DNA of 61,644 bases from Candidatus Zhuqueibacterota bacterium (GTDB lineage: Bacteria; Zhuqueibacterota; Zhuqueibacteria; Zhuqueibacterales; Zhuqueibacteraceae). The translations under genes and the position numbers were made by a program. The first letter of the stretch is position 1; every line of letters begins with the position of its first letter. Shown here piece after piece: positions 14,561 through 23,757 of this stretch. The stretch lies in NCBI GenBank assembly GCA_022616415.1, contig JAKEEU010000201.1:1-61644 (forward strand). Direction: 5' to 3'. Below the pieces are notes generated by a model. That model did not search any database. It was not told the origin of the DNA and saw only the letters and a program-made list of their open reading frames with translations.

Positions 14561-17500
14561 TCATTCCTTGCTCCATCTCGGCACCCTCCCCGGCGTCCAC
14601 GGCGCGTTGATTTGCTCCAATTTTGCTTCGAGCTTGGCGAGATCGACTTCGATCAGTACGCGTAGATTTTCCAGCACAGCAGAAAATTCATCGGCGGCAA
14701 TTTGATAGCCGTCTTGAAAAGTTTGCGTCGCCACCGACGTTGAAGTCCAATGCCCGCTGACAATATCCTGCACGCGCTCGATGATCGCGGGCGGCGTTGG
14801 CTCGTTGTGTCGTTGAATCAAACGATCGCCGGAGAGTTTGATTTGCAAATCCTTCAATCTTGTTTCAAGCGCGCGGACCTCCGCCATCAACGCCGGATCA
14901 GCTTCCGGTGTATTTTGCAGCGCTTTTTCGATGTGATCAAAACGTTTCTGCGTTTCCGCGGTCGCTTGTGCTGCGCCCAAGGCCGCACGCTGTAATCTCG
15001 CCGTCTTGCGTTGAAACGCGAGCAAGCCTTTTCGATCTTCCGCCGGCAACGTGGCAATTCCCAGCGGCACGGTTTCAAACGTCTGCGGCGCGCCAAGTTG
15101 GGTTTCGACCCCGTCAACACGTTTGGATAACGTCACGGTATAATTTCCCGGCACCACCATCGTGCCAACCGGAGGATCGACGAACGGATTGTCCGGCGGC
15201 GGTTCGAGACTCGCCGGATTCGCCGGCGGAAAACGCAAATCCCACACGACGCGCTGCATGCCCGCAGATGCGCCGCCATTCAAACGCCGCATGACGTTGC
15301 CCTCCGCGTCTTTGATCGTCAGAATGACCGCCGGTTTCTCTTCACGTTCCTCGGCGCGCAATTCGTCCCACTTCGGATACGGCGGAACGCCGCTCTGTTC
15401 TTCAATTTTCTTCTCATTCTCTTTCCGCTTTTGCCGGCGCGTTTTCAATTCTTTTTTGAGATAAAACGTGAACACCGCGCCAAACGGCGGGTTGGGCGCG
15501 ATGAAATACGAATCTCCCTGAAAAGCTTTGCCGCGCAAGCCGAGCGGCGCGCTTTCCATGTACATCCACGTTTTCTTCACCGGAAAGAGATTGGCTTCGC
15601 TTTCAAGCAGCGCCGGCGTGATTTGTCGCAGCGGCGTGTAGTCATCGAGAATATAAAAACCGCGACCGAACGTCGCTATTGCCAGATCGTTCTCGCGCTG
15701 TTGAATCGCCAAATCACGCACCGCAATAATCGGCATACCGCCTTTGAGCTGAATCCATTTCTTGCCGCCGTCAATCGTAAAGAACACGCCAAACTCGGTG
15801 CCGGCAAATAAAAGCTCGGGCTTCACATGATCCTCAACCAACGCATAAACCGAGCCGCGCTCCGGCAGATTGCCGGCAATCGACTCCCAAGTTTTGCCGC
15901 GATCTTTGCTTTTCAAAGCATACGACTTGTAATCGCCATTCTTGTGATTATCGAACGCGGCATAAACAGTATTTGCATCATGTTGCGAGGCGGCGAGATA
16001 ACTCACATACGTCATCTCCGGCACACCGGGAAACTCATCGTATTTTTGCCAATTGGCGCCGCCATCGCCAGTGACTTGAATCAGCCCGTCGTCGGTGCCG
16101 GCATAAATCAACCCTTCTTGCAGCGGCGATTCGCTGAGCGCAACGATGTTGCCAAAAAACGAAGTCGAAGCGTTTTTAGCCACCGCGTCGATGCGCTGAA
16201 TTTTGCCCATCACTTTGAGCTGGTTGCGGTCGAGCCTGCGCGTGAGATCGGGACTGACAGGCCGCCAGGTGTTGCCGCGATCATCGCTGCGGAAAATTTT
16301 GTTCGCGGCAAAATACAACCGTGTATGCGAATGCGGGCTGATGATCAATGCTGAGTCCCAGTTCCAGCGCAATGCTTCCTCGCCTTTGCCCGGCTGCGGC
16401 TGAATGAGAATGCGCTCGCCGCTCTTTTTGTCGAAGCGCACCAACACGCCGTATTGAAGCTGTGAATAAACGATGTTCGGATCCTGCGGATCGACCTGCG
16501 TTTTGAAGCCATCACCGCCAAGGGTGACGAACCAATCTGCGTTGGCAATGCCGTGCATCGTAATCGTGCGCGACGGGCCGCCGAGCGAAAAATTGTCTTG
16601 CGTACCGCCGTAAATATTATAAAATGGAAAAGCATTGTCGACGCTGACGCGATAAAACTGCGTCACCGGCAGATTCGCCTTGAAGTGCCAGGTCGCGCCA
16701 CGATCGAAACTTTCGTAAACGCCGCCATCACAGCCGGCCAAAAGATAATCGGTGTCGTTCGGATCGATCCACAACGCGTGGTTGTCAACGTGCTTGTATT
16801 TCTCGCCGACTTGCCGAAAAGTTCTGCCGCCGTCTTCGGTGACCATCATCCACGTGTCCAGCGAATAAACGCGGCCAACTTCTTTGGGATCACAAACGAT
16901 TTCCTGATAATATTGCGGGCTGCCGCTCAAGTATCGGCTGCGCTTTTCCCAATTCTCGCCAATATCAACAGAGCGAAAGAATCCGCTCGAGTCATTCGCG
17001 GCCTCGATGATGGCGTACACGAAATTGGGATTTGCCGGTGAAATCGCCAAACCGATGCGGCCAAGCTCTTCGCTTGGTAAGCCATTTTTGATCTGCCGCC
17101 AGGTCGCGCCGGCGTCGGTGGATTTGTAAATGCCCGACTCCGGCCCTCCGTCGATGAGCGTCCACACGTGCCGGCGGCGCTGATACGACGCGGCAATGAG
17201 CACGTCGGGATTGCGTGGATCGTAGACGAGATCGCTGACGCCGGTTTTGTCACTGACGTGCAAAATGCGATTCCACGTTTGCCCGCCGTCGGTGGTTTTG
17301 TAAAGCCCGCGATCGCCGCCGTCGTTCCACAACGGCCCCTGCGCCGCAACGTACACGACGTTCGAGTTGCGCGGATCAACGACGATTTTGCCGATATGCT
17401 CGGAATTTTTGAGCCCCATATTCTTCCACGTCTTGCCGCCATCGAGCGATTTGTACACACCGTCACCGTAGGAAACACTGCGCTGGCTGTTGTTCTCGCC

Positions 17501-17869
17501 GCTCCCGACCCAAACCACGAGCGGATTGGTAGCATCAATGGTGACGCAGCCAATGGAATACGAGCCTTGCTGGTCGAACACCGGCTGCCACGTCGTGCCG
17601 GCGTTGATCGTTTTCCATACGCCACCAGAAGCCACGGCAACAAAATAGATGCTGCGATTTTGCGGATGCACCGCGATGTCGCCGATGCGTCCCGAAGTAA
17701 AAGCCGGCCCGATGCCGCGCAGCTTGAGGCCATTAAAAGTTTTTGCTGAGAGCGGGCCTTCGTCTTTGACTTCGACAGGGGCTGTGGTTTTCGGTGCTTT
17801 GGCTTGCTGGGCAAATGCCGAGGGTAGCACGCAGATGAGAAGGGTGAGAACAAAAGCAACTGATTTCAT
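14561..17869 (-). CDS. large secreted BNR/sortilin-type beta-propeller protein
   Basis: A 1102-residue exported protein. The signal peptide MKSVAFVLTLLICVLPSAFAQ is followed by many BNR/Asp-box repeats, such as DGGKTWKN, DGGQTWNR, DAGATWRQ and DRGNTWRPV. They span about residues 60-740 and form sortilin (VPS10)-like or glycosidase-like propellers. The C-terminal third is charged and helical (about 830-1100), with DAEGNVMRRL and GNYTVTL resembling an added beta domain. The family is common in Bacteroidota and is usually annotated as a glycosyl hydrolase with no proven substrate. It stands alone, about 65 bases downstream of the DUF1175 gene. Confidence 0.85.
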   Translation of the reverse strand: MKSVAFVLTLLICVLPSAFAQQAKAPKTTAPVEVKDEGPLSAKTFNGLKLRGIGPAFTSGRIGDIAVHPQNRSIYFVAVASGGVWKTINAGTTWQPVFDQQGSYSIGCVTIDATNPLVVWVGSGENNSQRSVSYGDGVYKSLDGGKTWKNMGLKNSEHIGKIVVDPRNSNVVYVAAQGPLWNDGGDRGLYKTTDGGQTWNRILHVSDKTGVSDLVYDPRNPDVLIAASYQRRRHVWTLIDGGPESGIYKSTDAGATWRQIKNGLPSEELGRIGLAISPANPNFVYAIIEAANDSSGFFRSVDIGENWEKRSRYLSGSPQYYQEIVCDPKEVGRVYSLDTWMMVTEDGGRTFRQVGEKYKHVDNHALWIDPNDTDYLLAGCDGGVYESFDRGATWHFKANLPVTQFYRVSVDNAFPFYNIYGGTQDNFSLGGPSRTITMHGIANADWFVTLGGDGFKTQVDPQDPNIVYSQLQYGVLVRFDKKSGERILIQPQPGKGEEALRWNWDSALIISPHSHTRLYFAANKIFRSDDRGNTWRPVSPDLTRRLDRNQLKVMGKIQRIDAVAKNASTSFFGNIVALSESPLQEGLIYAGTDDGLIQVTGDGGANWQKYDEFPGVPEMTYVSYLAASQHDANTVYAAFDNHKNGDYKSYALKSKDRGKTWESIAGNLPERGSVYALVEDHVKPELLFAGTEFGVFFTIDGGKKWIQLKGGMPIIAVRDLAIQQRENDLAIATFGRGFYILDDYTPLRQITPALLESEANLFPVKKTWMYMESAPLGLRGKAFQGDSYFIAPNPPFGAVFTFYLKKELKTRRQKRKENEKKIEEQSGVPPYPKWDELRAEEREEKPAVILTIKDAEGNVMRRLNGGASAGMQRVVWDLRFPPANPASLEPPPDNPFVDPPVGTMVVPGNYTVTLSKRVDGVETQLGAPQTFETVPLGIATLPAEDRKGLLAFQRKTARLQRAALGAAQATAETQKRFDHIEKALQNTPEADPALMAEVRALETRLKDLQIKLSGDRLIQRHNEPTPPAIIERVQDIVSGHWTSTSVATQTFQDGYQIAADEFSAVLENLRVLIEVDLAKLEAKLEQINAPWTPGRVPRWSKE

Positions 17870-17934
17870 AGTGGACCTTCCTCCGAAAATTTAAACAACT
17901 TTTATTTATTGACTCCGCTTTCAACAACCAGCAA

Positions 17935-18756
17935 CTAATCCAAAATCTTCCACCGGTAATATCCCAAAAAATATCGATTCTCCGGCACGGGGTGCCAACG
18001 GTCGTCGGGATGTTTGAGCAAATCGGCAAGGCGAACCTTTTTTAAAACACCGGAATCGTCATCACGCGGGCCGGTGTGATAGATGACGAAATCTTCAAAG
18101 CTCGGCGGCCTTCTGGAATCGCCAATGAAGAGCATCGCGTGTTGCGGCATTTGCACATCACCGGTATTCAAAAAAAAGAGCAAGTCGCCGGGCAGCACAT
18201 TTGCCAAAGATTTTCCGAGAAACACGGTGTTGTAACTGCGCAGCTTGGCAGCGAGAGCAGTAACTGCAAACGTCGTGTCAGCCAAATCGGCTTCGGTAAA
18301 GCTGCCATCGTGCGTACGAAAAATTTTTGTTTCGAGTAGCGGCACGACAGGATAATTGTATTTGCGCACGTCGGCAATTGCCGCATCGACGAGAAACGGC
18401 TTGCTGCGGAGCCAAGCAGTATCGTGCCGCTTCAACGCTTCGCGATAGGCAAAGCGAATCAGTCCGGCGCAGTCATGATCGTCTTTGCGCCAAGCCGGGT
18501 CTTCTTTGTACAGTTGCGATTCCGCAATCGAAACAAACCAGCGACGAAAGTTGCGACGATCGGCTTCGTCGTCCAGCTCGCAAGCATCGGGGAAGCCGTC
18601 GGCGTCAACATCGCTTTTAGAGAGCGAATGAGCGCTGTTTGTCGTCTCGGTGTTCGTTTCGACAGCAACTTGCGATGTTTGCTCCGGCGCGGTTGAGCAG
18701 GATTGGAGCAGCCAGATGGCGAAGACGAATGCAGAGACGAAATACTTTCTATTCAT
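17935..18756 (-). CDS. DUF1175 (YfaT-like) NlpC/P60-type lipoprotein
   Basis: A 273-residue lipoprotein; lipobox LLQSC places the acylated Cys at residue 20. A calcium-loop-like DVDADGFPDACE lies at 49-60. The DUF1175 domain follows, with HDCAGLIRFAYREAL (Cys96) and PQHAMLFIGD as the likely Cys/His pair of an NlpC/P60-like fold. YfaT homologues in other bacteria sit with bacterial alpha-2-macroglobulin genes; none is adjacent here. A role in envelope peptide or peptidoglycan processing is inference. Confidence 0.75.
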   Translation of the reverse strand: MNRKYFVSAFVFAIWLLQSCSTAPEQTSQVAVETNTETTNSAHSLSKSDVDADGFPDACELDDEADRRNFRRWFVSIAESQLYKEDPAWRKDDHDCAGLIRFAYREALKRHDTAWLRSKPFLVDAAIADVRKYNYPVVPLLETKIFRTHDGSFTEADLADTTFAVTALAAKLRSYNTVFLGKSLANVLPGDLLFFLNTGDVQMPQHAMLFIGDSRRPPSFEDFVIYHTGPRDDDSGVLKKVRLADLLKHPDDRWHPVPENRYFLGYYRWKILD

Positions 18757-18793
18757 AACAAACGAATTTATACTGTAAAACGAGTCGCCAAAA

Positions 18794-18859
18794 TTCCCAA
18801 CGGATAGATGAACCCAACTGTAAAAGCTTTTTCCGTTGGGTTCATCTATCCGCTGGGAA
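18794..18859. repeat. CCAACGGAT palindromic element, copy C
   Basis: TTCCCAACGGATAGATGAAC at 18794-18813 pairs, with one mismatch, with GTTCATCTATCCGCTGGGAA at 18840-18859. The inner CCCAACTG also pairs with CGTTGGG imperfectly. Confidence 0.8.
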
Positions 18860-18917
18860 CATTGGTTTTAAAATCTTTTGGTCGTAGCTCGTCCGCATTG
18901 TGGTAGTAAAAAAAAGA

Positions 18918-19302
18918 TCAAACTTTAACACCTCGAATTTCCAGTTGCGATTTGCCAAAATTTACCAGCATGCCTACTGACAAGCCCAACGCTTTGAGAT
19001 AGGTTTGCATCGTAGTAATCTCATAATTGACTTCTCGTTGCAGTGCGGTCACGCCCAAAATAACTTGATCTTCCACGAGCAAAAACCTCATTTTGAAATT
19101 TCGGATAATCTCGTCATTCTGGAAGATTTCTGTGGAAAAGCCATTTCATTTCTTGCGACACAAAAGGAATATCATCCTCTTGAAACCGCCGAATCAAAGC
19201 CTGATGATAGGTTGGCTCATCATATCCGACCCCCAGCTTCTTGTGGACATCAAAAATATTACCACGTAGTTTTTCGGTCAAATCCTTATAGATAAGTTCC
19301 AT
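18918..19302 (-). pseudogene. frameshifted GxxExxY protein gene
   Basis: The 5' half encodes MELIYKDLTEKLRGNIFDVH and GVGYDEPTYHQALIRRFQ, the GxxExxY family start, with GGGAGG well placed upstream. It stops after about 62 codons (NLPE). The missing 3' half is in another frame: FLLVEDQVILGVTALQ, then LKALGLSVGMLVNFGKSQLE, ending at TGA 18918-18920. A single-base slip at about 19128-19145 joins the halves into a normal-length protein of about 124 residues. Either the gene is inactive or one base is misread. It lies between a complete and a half copy of the CCAACGGAT repeat. Confidence 0.85.
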
Positions 19303-19393
19303 TCCCACTACCTCCCACTTTTCATTAGTTCCGGTAGCGTTGTTTTAGAAAATAATTTAATACCCTCTGACATCCATTCAACAGCAAGATTTT

Positions 19394-19419
19394 CAGTTGG
19401 GTTCATCTATCCGTTGGGG
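19394..19419. repeat. CCAACGGAT element, half copy D
   Basis: GTTGGGTTCATCTATCCGTT plus GGGG matches the right arm of copy C almost exactly. No left arm is present. Confidence 0.75.
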
Positions 19420-19474
19420 CCTCGAAAAAACATTTCCAATTTTCATGTTGTTTCCATTATTAAAATATCAACCT

Positions 19475-21628
19475 CTACTTCATACCAAAAACCATCTCCC
19501 CCTTTCCCGCTGCGCTGAATTTCCCCGCTCCGATTTCGGCAGTCGCTTTGATGAGCGTGAACAGCGGATCGATGCGCATCTGCAAATCACTTTGATCAAA
19601 TAGATTGGTGACCCGATCGTACGCCAGCAAATAGCTCCGGTAATTGTCCAGAAAATTCTCGGCATTGAAATAAGCCAGCGAGTTTTCGTCAACATTGAGA
19701 CTGCTGCGCGCGGCAACAAAATCGGAATTTTGCGCAATCGACTCAGTACGTTTTTGGCCGGCGTCGATGGCAGCGCGCAAAGTTGGCCGGTCGAACGCCA
19801 TTAACAAATAGCCATCGACAATGGCAAAGTTCGGCTCGAAGGTGGTTGGACTCTTCACATAGTAAATACGGGTGCCGTTATACTCTTCGATTTGGATGTC
19901 CTCTTTTGGCGAATACAGATAAGTCAGCAGACGTTTGCCATATTGCTCGACACCTTTGGTATCATGCAAGCGTGCGCCGAGCAACTGCCGCCAGAAAAAG
20001 CGCGGGCCGGTGGTGTCGATGCCGGCGAAGAAGTACAGCAGTTGGTTGCCCATTTTGCTGATGAGATCGCGCGCGAGATTGAGATTGCTGCGCGTCTCGA
20101 AAGCTTTGATCGCCTCTTTCTCGGCGCGCATGGTGGTGACGTAATGCCAAAACGGCTGCGGGTTGATTGCGGTCGTCGCGTAAGAAAAAATCGCGTTCGC
20201 CGGAATGAAGTGCAGCATCTGCGCCTCGATTATCGGTGCTGCTGCAACTGCCGCTGCACTCGGGGAATCCGGCAATATAGTTACTGCTTCTCCGGTGATC
20301 TCGCGCAAAGTGCTTTCCACAGTTGCTGCGAGCGTTGAGGAAATTTGCCGGCTTTTCTCGACGCCGAAAAACTTTTCCGGAGCGACATAGCCGGCCAGGA
20401 AGGAAGTCTTCCCCACTCGCGGCAGCGATTGTCGCAGCGCCGCTTGAAAAGCCAGACTGCTCTCGTCTTTATTTAAATAGGAGGCAATCGCGCGCACGAG
20501 CAATCGCCGGTCGTCAGCGATGACGAGATAACCATCGACTACGGCGTAGTGAAACAGCGAAGCTTTTTTATCGACGGAAATTTGAAAAAGGCTTTGGCCG
20601 CGATATTCCTGTTTTTCGATCGTCATCTCGCCGCTGCGCACTTTTCCCAATGCTTTCAACGCGGTATTCACGGCTTGGGTTTTGAGATTGGCCGGCGTGA
20701 CGAGCAGGACGTTGTTGCCTTCCGAAGCGGGGTAAATGGCGACGTAAACTTCATCCCCCATCGGATCAGTCAAAGCATTGAATTGCCCGCCCCAAGAGCC
20801 AAGCTCGGCGTTGAGCTTTTCCTGAAATTTGAAAAAGCGGTTGAACGGCGCCGCGGCTTTGAAATCCTGCCAGGCTTGCAATTGCACCAACTGCTTGGCG
20901 AATTTGGAGCTTTGCAATTTCTCCCAATTGTCTTGAAAATTAGGCAGGCTCCAACACATCTCGAAGTCCGGCAGAATGAAAAGCGCGATTTTTTCGCGGT
21001 CGTTCAACGCGCCCGCCTGCCCGTGATCAGATTTTGCGAAGGAAGTGAGCTGAAAAGTGAAATCGTTTTTTTCATTTGCAGCGTTAATTTGCCCGTGTAC
21101 GGCCATGAGCGTAGTATTGGCAAACGGAACGTACTCGGCTTGCGGCTGCTTTTGCAGCTCAACATAAAGCTGGCGCAAAGGCTCGACGGCTTCCGGTGGC
21201 CGCAATCTCGTGAGCGCGAGAACGGCTGCTTCGATGACCCATGCGTTTTCGTCTTTCAGTCTGGCAATGAGCTTTTCGACGCGGCGATTGTCGGCAGTTT
21301 CCATCTCGCCGAGTTTTTGCACGGCGAGCAAGCGGTTCGTCGCTTCGGTATCGCCGGCGAGCCGGAGAAGGGCATCAAGCTTTTGCTCTTCAGAAAGCGA
21401 GTCAAGCGCAGTGCCGGCCAAGCGGCGTACGGCCTCAAAAAATTTTTCTTCGTCGGCTTTTACCGGCTGCAGCTCGCGCAAAACGATTTGTGGCTCCCGC
21501 GCTTCTTCCGTGGCCGGCGCTTTCGCTTTCGTGCTGGTAAGCTGTTGGCCTTTCCATAGAAACAAGAACAAAACGATGGCCGCAACGACAGCTGCTGCGG
21601 TGATCAAATAGTAATATGGTTTTTTCAT
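19475..21628 (-). CDS. membrane-anchored HEAT-like / DUF3352 protein
   Basis: A 717-residue protein with one N-terminal membrane span (YYYLITAAAVVAAIVLFLFL, residues 5-24). A linker follows, then HEAT-like helical repeats (about 90-165: LLAVQKLGEMETADNRRVEK, DENAWVIEAAVLALTRLRPP). A long DUF3352-type domain follows, with repeated DGYLVIADDRRLLVRA / DGYLLMAFDRPTLRA blocks. The DUF3352 family has no settled function. It is probably periplasmic and tethered to the inner membrane. It stands alone between long intergenic spacers. Confidence 0.7.
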   Translation of the reverse strand: MKKPYYYLITAAAVVAAIVLFLFLWKGQQLTSTKAKAPATEEAREPQIVLRELQPVKADEEKFFEAVRRLAGTALDSLSEEQKLDALLRLAGDTEATNRLLAVQKLGEMETADNRRVEKLIARLKDENAWVIEAAVLALTRLRPPEAVEPLRQLYVELQKQPQAEYVPFANTTLMAVHGQINAANEKNDFTFQLTSFAKSDHGQAGALNDREKIALFILPDFEMCWSLPNFQDNWEKLQSSKFAKQLVQLQAWQDFKAAAPFNRFFKFQEKLNAELGSWGGQFNALTDPMGDEVYVAIYPASEGNNVLLVTPANLKTQAVNTALKALGKVRSGEMTIEKQEYRGQSLFQISVDKKASLFHYAVVDGYLVIADDRRLLVRAIASYLNKDESSLAFQAALRQSLPRVGKTSFLAGYVAPEKFFGVEKSRQISSTLAATVESTLREITGEAVTILPDSPSAAAVAAAPIIEAQMLHFIPANAIFSYATTAINPQPFWHYVTTMRAEKEAIKAFETRSNLNLARDLISKMGNQLLYFFAGIDTTGPRFFWRQLLGARLHDTKGVEQYGKRLLTYLYSPKEDIQIEEYNGTRIYYVKSPTTFEPNFAIVDGYLLMAFDRPTLRAAIDAGQKRTESIAQNSDFVAARSSLNVDENSLAYFNAENFLDNYRSYLLAYDRVTNLFDQSDLQMRIDPLFTLIKATAEIGAGKFSAAGKGEMVFGMK

Positions 21629-22085
21629 GAGCGTATTCCAGAAAAACTTTTTAAAATCTGCATAACTATTGCCATGAAAATTTCCAAAAATTAGAAAGGT
21701 AATTTCGGACTCGAATTACAATACAATCTTGGAGTACCTGCGTGCTTTACCATAAACCGCTGCTGCCGCTATGTGATTGCAGAAAACTGCTAATGATGCT
21801 GCGAGCATTCATAATGCAACAAGAGAACCCTTTATCGATGCAAGACGTTTTGATGTGCAAAAAGTTTCAGGGAAATCAGAATTGTACTGTTCGGTGGTGG
21901 CAGTAGAAGCGTTGGTCTTCAAGATTATTTTAGTAGAAGCTTGCACCCCTTTATCGAGAAGCAATACTTTGTCACGCCAAGCATTCCAAGCGAATTCGTT
22001 CGGTTTGGCATTTCTGATTTTAGTTTGCTATCAGTAGCTAATGTACAAAAATTCAAAATCAAAATCAACTTGGTTTTTTGCCGCA
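21629..22085. other. 457-bp intergenic region without a recognised gene
   Basis: It separates the DUF3352-like gene from the ABC operon. Short open frames exist on the plus strand, but none has a ribosome binding site with a recognisable product. It presumably carries the promoter of the DUF3352-like gene. Confidence 0.5.
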
Positions 22086-22147
22086 CTAAATAAAAAGACA
22101 AAGTCGGGCCGCGTAGATGCTTCCTCTCCGCAAACCCGACTTTGTCT
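22086..22147 (-). terminator. intrinsic terminator of the ABC transporter operon
   Basis: AGACAAAGTCGGG at 22096-22108 is the exact reverse complement of CCCGACTTTGTCT at 22135-22147. Read on the minus strand, the hairpin is followed at once by TTTTTATTT. It lies 28 bases beyond the stop of the last permease gene. Confidence 0.9.
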
Positions 22148-22174
22148 ATTGTTCTGTTAATAGCACCGTAACTT

Positions 22175-23641
22175 TCACCTCACATCATACCTCAAAAACC
22201 TCACAAACGCGCTGGCAAACGCGGCGAGGGTGTACAATCCCAACAAGCCAAAATCGATCAGCGTCGGCGCGATGGCCGCGGCATAGATGTGCTCAGGCGG
22301 GGTGAATTTCGGCATGTCGGATAAATCCAGCGTGCCTTTGTCGCGGTCGCCGCCGATTTTGATGCCGATGTTGGTGTTGATTTCAATGCGGAAGCCGCCC
22401 ATGCCGCCGGATTGCTTCTGCTTCTTATCGGCATATTCGGTGAACGCGGTGCGATAATTTTGCATGGCATCTTCGCAGCGCGTTTTCAATCCGGCGTCGG
22501 TGCCGGCCAGATTCAGCGCCGCGAGCTGGTAAGCCGAGGCCGGCGAGAAACGCGAGAGTGAAAATGCCAAACGCTGCTGCTCGGCTTTGCGGTTACGTGC
22601 TGTTTCCTGCAATTGCTGTGTGAAGGCATTGATATCTTTCTGCATCTGCTTGCGCTCTTTGTCATCTTCCTCCAGCCATTCCCATTCGTGTTCGTCACGA
22701 TACGCTTCCCGCTCTTTTTCGTTCATACCCTGCATGGCCGCCTCGCGCTGACGCCATTTTTCCTGAATGCCTTCCCGATGCTTTTCCCATTGCGATTTTT
22801 CAAAACCATCTTGCTGGCCTTCGATTTCTGCGACGGTCGGCACGGAGACAAGTTGGCCGGCGGCCATCACGCCCGCGCGCGGTATGATCAACACGAATGC
22901 CACCCACGCCACCAATGAAACCAGAAATGAAACCGCCGATTGCCGCGTTAACGTCGAGACTAAAATCCCGAAGGCCATAAAAAAAGTGAAGAACAAAATC
23001 GAAACGCCGAGCAAAGAGCCGAGCTTGGCCCAGTGTACACTCAACATCGGCACGCGATACAGCATCACCAACAAAACACCCAGCATGATGGGAATGAGTA
23101 ACGGCACCACCAGTCCGAGCCACGATCCGGCAAATTTTGCCAGAATGTATTGCGCCCGCGGCACGGCGTTGGAAAAAGTCAATTGCAGCGTGCCGGCTTC
23201 GCGCTCGCCATTTACCGCGTCGTAAGTAAACAAAATCGCAAAGAGCGAGAGCACGACTTGCACGATGAAAACAAAATCGACGTAACGAAAAACCGCGAAG
23301 ATGGTGTCGGTGGAATAAATGCTGCTCCGCAGCTTGATGCCGTCAAAATTGCTCACCGACGAGAGCCGCCCGATGTCGTTGTTGACGCCCGAGACGAAAA
23401 TTTGCATCGGGTCGGGTTGGCGATAAACCTTGTTGTTGATCGCCATCCATGATGAGGCTTCGCGCAAATCCTGCTCGGCCAACTGCACGGCTGCGTCGTA
23501 TTGTTTCACCGCGGCGTGATATTCCTGAATGCCGACGAAGACGCTCAACAAAATGAGAACGGCGCACGTCGCAAACGTCGCAACGAATTTGGGGCTGAGC
23601 AGAATGGCTTTCAGCTCTTTTTGAATCAACGTTCCCAACAT
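22175..23641 (-). CDS. ABC-2 type permease (DUF3526-like), second copy
   Basis: A 488-residue inner-membrane protein. The N-terminal segment LIQKELKAILLSPKFVATF leads into the first span, followed by a large periplasmic domain (about 45-120). A five-helix core includes the conserved NGEREAGTLQLTFSNAVPRAQY loop. A charged coiled segment (about 280-375, rich in Lys/Glu/Arg/Gln) precedes the last span. It is paralogous in architecture to the neighbouring permease at 23758, so the transporter is likely a heterodimer of the two. GGAAAGG precedes the chosen ATG. It is the last gene before the terminator. Confidence 0.85.
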   Translation of the reverse strand: MLGTLIQKELKAILLSPKFVATFATCAVLILLSVFVGIQEYHAAVKQYDAAVQLAEQDLREASSWMAINNKVYRQPDPMQIFVSGVNNDIGRLSSVSNFDGIKLRSSIYSTDTIFAVFRYVDFVFIVQVVLSLFAILFTYDAVNGEREAGTLQLTFSNAVPRAQYILAKFAGSWLGLVVPLLIPIMLGVLLVMLYRVPMLSVHWAKLGSLLGVSILFFTFFMAFGILVSTLTRQSAVSFLVSLVAWVAFVLIIPRAGVMAAGQLVSVPTVAEIEGQQDGFEKSQWEKHREGIQEKWRQREAAMQGMNEKEREAYRDEHEWEWLEEDDKERKQMQKDINAFTQQLQETARNRKAEQQRLAFSLSRFSPASAYQLAALNLAGTDAGLKTRCEDAMQNYRTAFTEYADKKQKQSGGMGGFRIEINTNIGIKIGGDRDKGTLDLSDMPKFTPPEHIYAAAIAPTLIDFGLLGLYTLAAFASAFVRFLRYDVR

Positions 23642-23702
23642 AAGTTTTTCCTTTCCAAATAAACTTTGCAACGAAAAGGGAACCGCAACGAAAAAAGCAA
23701 TT

Positions 23703-23745
23703 CACGTTTTACCTATTACGTTTTACGAATTACGAAAAACGAGCA
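23703..23745. repeat. TTACGTTTTAC short repeat
   Basis: CACGTTTTAC and TTACGTTTTAC, then TTACGAAAAACG in partial inversion, lie between the two permease genes. The motif matches the tandem array at 114-182. Confidence 0.6.
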
Positions 23746-23757
23746 AGCATGTCAAAA

